NCBI GenBank assembly: GCA_965660635.1 | Contig: CBFIAS010000008.1 | Coordinates: forward strand, 1 to 52,950 | Length of the DNA stretch: 52,950 nucleotides | Reading direction: 5' to 3' | DNA from: UBA7374 sp965660635 | GTDB taxonomy: Bacteria; Verrucomicrobiota; Verrucomicrobiia; Opitutales; Coraliomargaritaceae | Part shown: in pieces, positions 51,541 to 52,950 of the stretch | How the letters are laid out: every line of letters begins with the position of its first letter | Position numbering within the stretch: position 1 is the first letter of the stretch | Notes under the pieces: generated by a model | What the model saw: the letters and a program-made list of their open reading frames with translations, nothing else | Database searches by the model: none | What the model was told of the DNA's origin: nothing | Program-made: the position numbers and the translations under genes

Positions 51541-51720
51541 TCCTCCCGCGGCGTTTGCCGAACCGTCAGGCGGAATCGGAATCGTTATCGAAATCGAGTA
51601 CGATTTCCGTTTCGCGGATTCCGGCTTCGATTTGGATTTGGATTTCGATTTCGATTTGGATTTGGGGAGGCGGTGTGAATTTTATTACACCATATCTGGA
51701 AGAATCCGGAGATCTGATAG
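51541..51720. repeat. Interspersed element B, copy 2
   Basis: It begins CCTCCCGCGGCGTTTGCCGA, with hairpin CGGCgtttGCCG, then AACCG, then a tract of TCGAAATCG / GATTTGGATTTCGATT words (about 51575-51664), GGGGAGGCGG, a second small hairpin GGTGTgaattttattACACC, and the tail CACC.TAT..G.AAGAATCC shared with copy 1 (27 of 35 positions in the tail). It lies in the gap between convergent genes. Confidence 0.75.
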
Positions 51721-51740
51721 CATTAATCGACACCAAAAAA

Positions 51741-51761
51741 CTGGTGCAATATCCTGGCTAG
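51741..51761. repeat. CTAG element end, copy A3
   Basis: On the minus strand this reads TAGCCAGGATATTGCACCAG (51760-51741), matching the left end of A2 at 17 of 20 positions. TAG is the stop codon of the SRAP gene. No second arm was found, apart from the CTAGC at the methyltransferase stop. Confidence 0.7.
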
Positions 51762-52402
51762 AAAAGCTGCATCTGCTCGTCGAGCGCGGGCGAGGTCGGC
51801 TCGATCAGTGAGCTGTCCTTGTTTTGGGCGTTGTTCACCCTGCTGGAGACGGTGTGCTTCGTATAGTCTATGGAGCGGGCGCAGTCCAGGGCATCTTCCT
51901 TGGATAGTTCCAGGCCCAGCCAGTCGTCCAGCATTTCTCCGGAGAGCGCGACCGGCATGCGGGGATGGACCTCAAGCACTGTTTCCGAGGCGGGGGCGGT
52001 CAACAAGACGCATTGCGGGGCCGGCTGGTCACCGATTGCGGGAAACCAGAGTCCGGCGAAATAGAGCAGCGGGCGGTTCTCCGGGGAGAAGTAAAAGGGC
52101 TGCTTGCGGACGCCGTCGTTGAGCCATTCGTAGAAACCGTTGGCGGGGACGAGGCAGCGGTTCTCCATCCAGGCATCGCGGAAGCGCGGGGTCGTGTCAG
52201 CCGTTTCCAGGCGGGCGTTGATATGGAAGTTCTGCGGTGTGCGCAGTCCCCAGTGCATCATTTGCAGGGAGTCCGCCGTGCGGCCGAGGATCTCGCCGCC
52301 GGGCGCGATGTTGTAGTCTGGCGCGTAGTCTTCGGGCACTGGAAGTTCAAGGGCCTCGGCGAGCTGCGAGGGGCTGAGGTGCAATGTGTAGCGGCCGCAC
52401 AT
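51758..52402 (-). CDS. SRAP-domain (HMCES/YedK) abasic-site protein
   Basis: 214 aa. SRAP proteins form a covalent link with abasic sites in single-stranded DNA. MCGRYTL gives the catalytic Cys2 after Met removal; APDYNIAPGG holds the conserved Asn, PANGFYEWL the catalytic Glu, and HPRMPVAL the His. INARLET and the ENRCLVPANG segment complete the pocket. The stop codon is the TAG of element end A3; a 46-nt element (A4) lies upstream, between it and the holB-like gene. Confidence 0.93.
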   Translation of the reverse strand: MCGRYTLHLSPSQLAEALELPVPEDYAPDYNIAPGGEILGRTADSLQMMHWGLRTPQNFHINARLETADTTPRFRDAWMENRCLVPANGFYEWLNDGVRKQPFYFSPENRPLLYFAGLWFPAIGDQPAPQCVLLTAPASETVLEVHPRMPVALSGEMLDDWLGLELSKEDALDCARSIDYTKHTVSSRVNNAQNKDSSLIEPTSPALDEQMQLF

Positions 52403-52462
52403 GTAGCTTCACAGGTTGGGTATCTCTTGCCGCTGGTGCAAGCACGGGATGCAAGGGAGTGC

Positions 52463-52508
52463 TTAACCCGATAATCTCACTTCTGCACCAGTGATATGTC
52501 CGGGCTAG
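52463..52508. repeat. CTAG element, copy A4
   Basis: A 46-nt stretch with TTAACCCG at the left (52463-52470) and CGGGCTAG at the right (52501-52508). The right end on the minus strand reads TAGCCCGGACATATCACTGG, of the same type as the other copies, and TAG is the stop codon of the gene to its right. Confidence 0.6.
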
Positions 52509-52950
52509 GGCCGGGCGGATCGCCAGATGCGCATGGACTGGAGGAGGAAGCCCTCGATGGCGGCGGACTGGTTGAAGTTGAGGGCGAGGAGACCGGCGCA
52601 GTGTTCGAGGGCTTGGTTGGCGCGATGGAGGGCGGATGCGGGCAGGCGACCGGGATTGAGCTGTTCCAGTTCGCGGGCGAATCCGGTGGTGAGCCGTCCG
52701 ACTTCGGCCAGCAGGCGCGCGCGCTGGCGCTTGGATAGGCTGGCTTCGGCGGCGTCTTTTTCCTCGCTGGTGGCGTGTTCGGGCAGGCGCTCTTTCTCGT
52801 TTTCCCAGGCTCCGGCAGTGATCTCTGCGAGGATTTTCTGCAGTCGCGCATTGAGTCCGCAGGCGCCGAGGACGACGTGGGCGACCGCCTTCGAATCGCC
52901 GGCCTCGAAGATGGAAACCAGCCACTGCCGGTAGTCGCCGGCCCAGTCCT
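52505..52950 (-). CDS. DNA polymerase III delta'-like protein, 3' part only
   Basis: Partial: the start lies beyond the window. About 148 residues of the C-terminus are visible, all helical: DWAGDYRQWLVSIFEAGDSK, a charged stretch rich in Glu/Lys, LSKRQRARLLAEVGRLTTGFA, and HRANQALEHCAGLLALNFNQSAAIEGFLL then QSMRIW. The last segment (HRAxxALEHCxxLLxLNxNxxAAIE) is the usual end of HolB delta' and clamp-loader-like proteins. With the ATPase part unseen the name is provisional. The TAG stop belongs to element A4. Confidence 0.55.
   Translation of the reverse strand, partial: DWAGDYRQWLVSIFEAGDSKAVAHVVLGACGLNARLQKILAEITAGAWENEKERLPEHATSEEKDAAEASLSKRQRARLLAEVGRLTTGFARELEQLNPGRLPASALHRANQALEHCAGLLALNFNQSAAIEGFLLQSMRIWRSARP

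Overview
The window looks like chromosomal DNA of a GC-rich, Gram-negative bacterium, most likely a verrucomicrobium of the class Opitutae. The pointers are lipoproteins and an outer-membrane DUF481 protein, an RNase Y/GlnD/GluQ/menaquinone gene set, a long divergent PurA, a stand-alone CoaB, and intergenic clusters of CCACGGAT and GAACATCGAA words of the kind common in Verrucomicrobia and Planctomycetes. The taxonomic call is inference from gene content and repeat style; there is no rRNA or tRNA gene to anchor it. Recognisable Shine-Dalgarno sites are scarce, so starts were chosen mainly from family length and gene overlaps.

Layout. 1-10.7 kb: core nucleotide and menaquinone genes (a PurA-like synthetase, guaB, menC, menE) interleaved with an unusual density of toxin-antitoxin loci: a PIN/Phd pair, an NTase two-gene pair, a Phd antitoxin with a decayed PIN toxin, MazEF, a YefM remnant and a ParE-type pair. 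Several touch core genes: the PIN toxin ends 2 nt before the purA start, and menE stops just before its expected C-terminal GK motif next to the convergent mazF. 10.7-17.3 kb: DNA polymerase X, RNase Y, a membrane Zn-peptidase, glycerol kinase and glutamyl-Q tRNA(Asp) synthetase. 17.3-18.1 kb: a gene-free cluster of short repeats arranged as an inverted pair. 18.1-23.1 kb: a leftward glnD / histidine kinase / VanZ run. 23.2-29.5 kb: slyD, then a leftward block of SDR, chalcone-isomerase-like protein, pyruvate dehydrogenase E1alpha, E1beta and E2, and a glycosyltransferase. 29.5-41.1 kb: valS, guaA, a LolA-like protein, hisD, a convergent DUF481 porin-like protein, hisC-hisB-hisH, and citrate synthase. 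41.2-48.6 kb: a VC0807-like membrane protein, coaB with a translationally coupled histidine kinase, an unknown exported protein, a TMTC-like membrane protein coupled to a DUF192 lipoprotein, and an M24 peptidase. 48.6-52.95 kb: aquaporin, two A+T-rich unknown genes, a TPMT-like methyltransferase, an SRAP protein and the 3' part of a DNA polymerase III delta'-like gene.

How it works together: GuaB and GuaA plus the PurA-like enzyme cover the branch steps to GMP and AMP; MenC/MenE belong to menaquinone synthesis; PDH and citrate synthase link glycolysis to the TCA cycle; HisD, HisC, HisB and HisH are part of histidine synthesis; GlnD is the nitrogen sensor. The most striking structural signal is a family of short elements ending in CTAGCCCG/CGGGCTAG. 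Reading out of the adjacent gene, five gene 3' ends run into a shared sequence close to TAGCCCGGAYATTGCACCAG whose first triplet is exactly that gene's stop codon. Two of these elements fill the gaps between convergent gene pairs.
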